Assembly (NCBI RefSeq): GCF_026684035.1
Contig: NZ_CP113361.1
Coordinates: forward strand, 1,736,001 to 1,800,000
DNA length: 64,000 bases
Direction of reading: 5' to 3'
From: Methanogenium organophilum
GTDB lineage: Archaea; Halobacteriota; Methanomicrobia; Methanomicrobiales; Methanomicrobiaceae
Shown: positions 63,140-64,000 of the stretch, one piece after another
How the letters are laid out: the number at the start of each line of letters is the position of its first letter
Numbering within the stretch: position 1 is the stretch's first letter
Translations under genes and position numbers: made by a program
Notes under the pieces: generated by a model
The model's input: the letters and a program-made list of their open reading frames with translations, nothing else
Database searches by the model: none
Told to the model about the DNA's origin: nothing

Positions 63140-63772
63140 CTATAGACCCGGTATCCTCCGAGTAAGTTCAACCCACTCGTCGCCCGTGACGGTGTGGACG
63201 ACTTCACGAACCTTTTCGAAAACAGGGATGGGCAACACCATCTGCCAGATACGGACAATATTTTCCCGGTCTTCCAGACCAACCAGGGGCATCCACCATG
63301 CCACCACGTCAAGAAATCGATCCTGCGGGACATGGCTGGACATGACCCCCATTGCCTCCATCTGCTCAGGCATGGGAACTCGTTCTGCAAAAATCCGATA
63401 CAGATGTGCATCTTCCTTTGCCAGGTGGATTTTAAGGTGGAAACGGAGGGCGGCACTTGCCCGGGCCGTTTCCAGATAATCACCAGCTGAACTCGATCGA
63501 ATCAGTTTCCCGCTTGCTTCGTCGAGTCCACGGTGGTCCCGCTCGTATGCCCAGGCAACGTCGGGTGCGACCTTCTCAAGTGCAGGAAAAATCCCTGCTT
63601 CTTCCCCTTTTGCATGCCAATCCAGCACTTCCATATAGAACTCGAGCCGTTTGAAGGTGTCCATTGCACTCCCCTTGCCTCTGGCCAGATCCAGGGCCGC
63701 AGTATCGATATTGGCCATGTCCTTTCTGAATGCATTATGGATTGATCGTATCCCATCGACAGGTATTACCAT
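63140..63772 (-). CDS. Hemerythrin-like HHE domain protein
   Basis: A 210-aa four-helix protein with the carboxylate-His pattern of hemerythrin-like diiron or HHE domains: IRSIHNAF (His12), LDWHAKGEEAGIFP, ERDHRGLDE and FHLKIHLAKEDAHLY. The C-terminal 75 residues (VMSSHVPQDRFLDVVAWW and beyond) form a second helical segment. Likely role: iron, oxygen or nitric-oxide binding or sensing. The start has AGGAAGGGG directly upstream. Confidence 0.85.
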   Translation of the reverse strand: MVIPVDGIRSIHNAFRKDMANIDTAALDLARGKGSAMDTFKRLEFYMEVLDWHAKGEEAGIFPALEKVAPDVAWAYERDHRGLDEASGKLIRSSSAGDYLETARASAALRFHLKIHLAKEDAHLYRIFAERVPMPEQMEAMGVMSSHVPQDRFLDVVAWWMPLVGLEDRENIVRIWQMVLPIPVFEKVREVVHTVTGDEWVELTRRIPGL

Positions 63773-63874
63773 ATGCCCCTTCCTGCATGAGATGGTAAAT
63801 AAAGGTATGTGAGGTAAATCAGGAGGGGTAATCTTTCCTACCTGCCCGTGAGTGTGAACAGGAAGTATCGAGAT

Positions 63875-64000
63875 CTAACAATCCGTATTTTCCACCCACA
63901 GCGACAGACTGCCCATCTGTTTGAACGCTTCAATCATGGGGAGTTCGATCTCAGAACGACGAGCGCTACGGAAAAACCTCCAACGGTCTCGCATCCTCGG
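63875..64000 (-). CDS. 3' end of an unknown gene running off the window
   Basis: Minus-strand frame open from the edge to TAG at 63875-63877, encoding at least 41 residues (ending QMGSLSLWVENTDC). An ATG at 63994 is a possible start, but the frame is open to the edge so the gene may be longer. The basic, aromatic MRDRWRFFRSARRSE stretch might be part of a transposase or a DNA-binding protein, but there is not enough to decide. Confidence 0.4.
   Translation of the reverse strand, partial: PRMRDRWRFFRSARRSEIELPMIEAFKQMGSLSLWVENTDC

Noticed and set aside
1-64000. tRNA, rRNA or methanogenesis genes
   Set aside because: Looked for while reading; none was recognised. This is a by-eye result and a small RNA could be missed.

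Overview
The window looks like the chromosome of a mesophilic methanogenic archaeon, most likely of the order Methanomicrobiales. This rests on archaeal TATA-type promoters with short or absent leaders, ribosome sites of the GGTGA type, a DUF2769 Cys-rich protein, a short TiaS-like protein, a small sulfite-reductase-like protein, very large surface proteins built from NosD-type beta-helices, bacterial Ig-like (Big_2) domains and a PGF-pre-PGF-like domain, and bacterial-type dnaK/dnaJ/grpE. No methanogenesis gene, rRNA, tRNA, CRISPR array or intact insertion sequence was seen, so the lineage is inferred.

1-18 kb: the end of a TauE-type permease gene, a lipoprotein serpin, the grpE-dnaK-dnaJ chaperone operon, a DUF4367 lipoprotein, a small zinc ribbon, a sulfite-reductase-like ferredoxin protein, a SagB-type nitroreductase, a UPF0182 membrane protein, a family-4 uracil-DNA glycosylase overlapping an iron-sulfur flavoprotein, and a four-gene MoxR / DUF58 / von Willebrand A / membrane-protein operon.

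18-43 kb is the most interesting part. One operon holds a TiaS-like protein, a small anchored surface protein, an ECF transporter S component and a fused double ECF ATPase. It is followed by a secreted protein resembling a molybdopterin-oxidoreductase domain, two giant surface proteins (2654 and 2523 aa), then the missing ECF T component, translationally coupled to an 869-aa PEGA surface protein. An extracellular two-part module (called X-Y here) occurs in the small anchored protein next to the S and A genes, twice in each giant, and in the PEGA protein next to the T gene. In the small protein the two halves are in reverse order (Y-X). This ties a split ECF importer to a family of surface proteins. 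The substrate cannot be read from the sequence. The giants contain an apparently exact 870-bp internal duplication and patches of near-identity to each other, which indicates recent recombination.

43-54 kb: small conserved proteins (DUF2769, a 59-aa soluble protein, a 59-aa two-helix membrane protein, a YbjQ-type protein), a DUF1835-type protein, a SAM methyltransferase started by TTG, a YhaO/YhaN-type nuclease-ATPase pair, and a Fic protein preceded by three inverted repeats that look like operators for autoregulation.

54-64 kb: duplicated genes dominate. Two Asp/Glu-racemase paralogues differ at a catalytic cysteine. Two lipoproteins made of solute-binding plus Cache domains share a duplicated promoter with a dyad. 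Between the latter lies the wreck of a secreted-protein gene. A PLP decarboxylase, a cupin, a cytosine deaminase close to the yeast Fcy1 type, a hemerythrin-like protein and a partial unknown gene at the edge complete the window.
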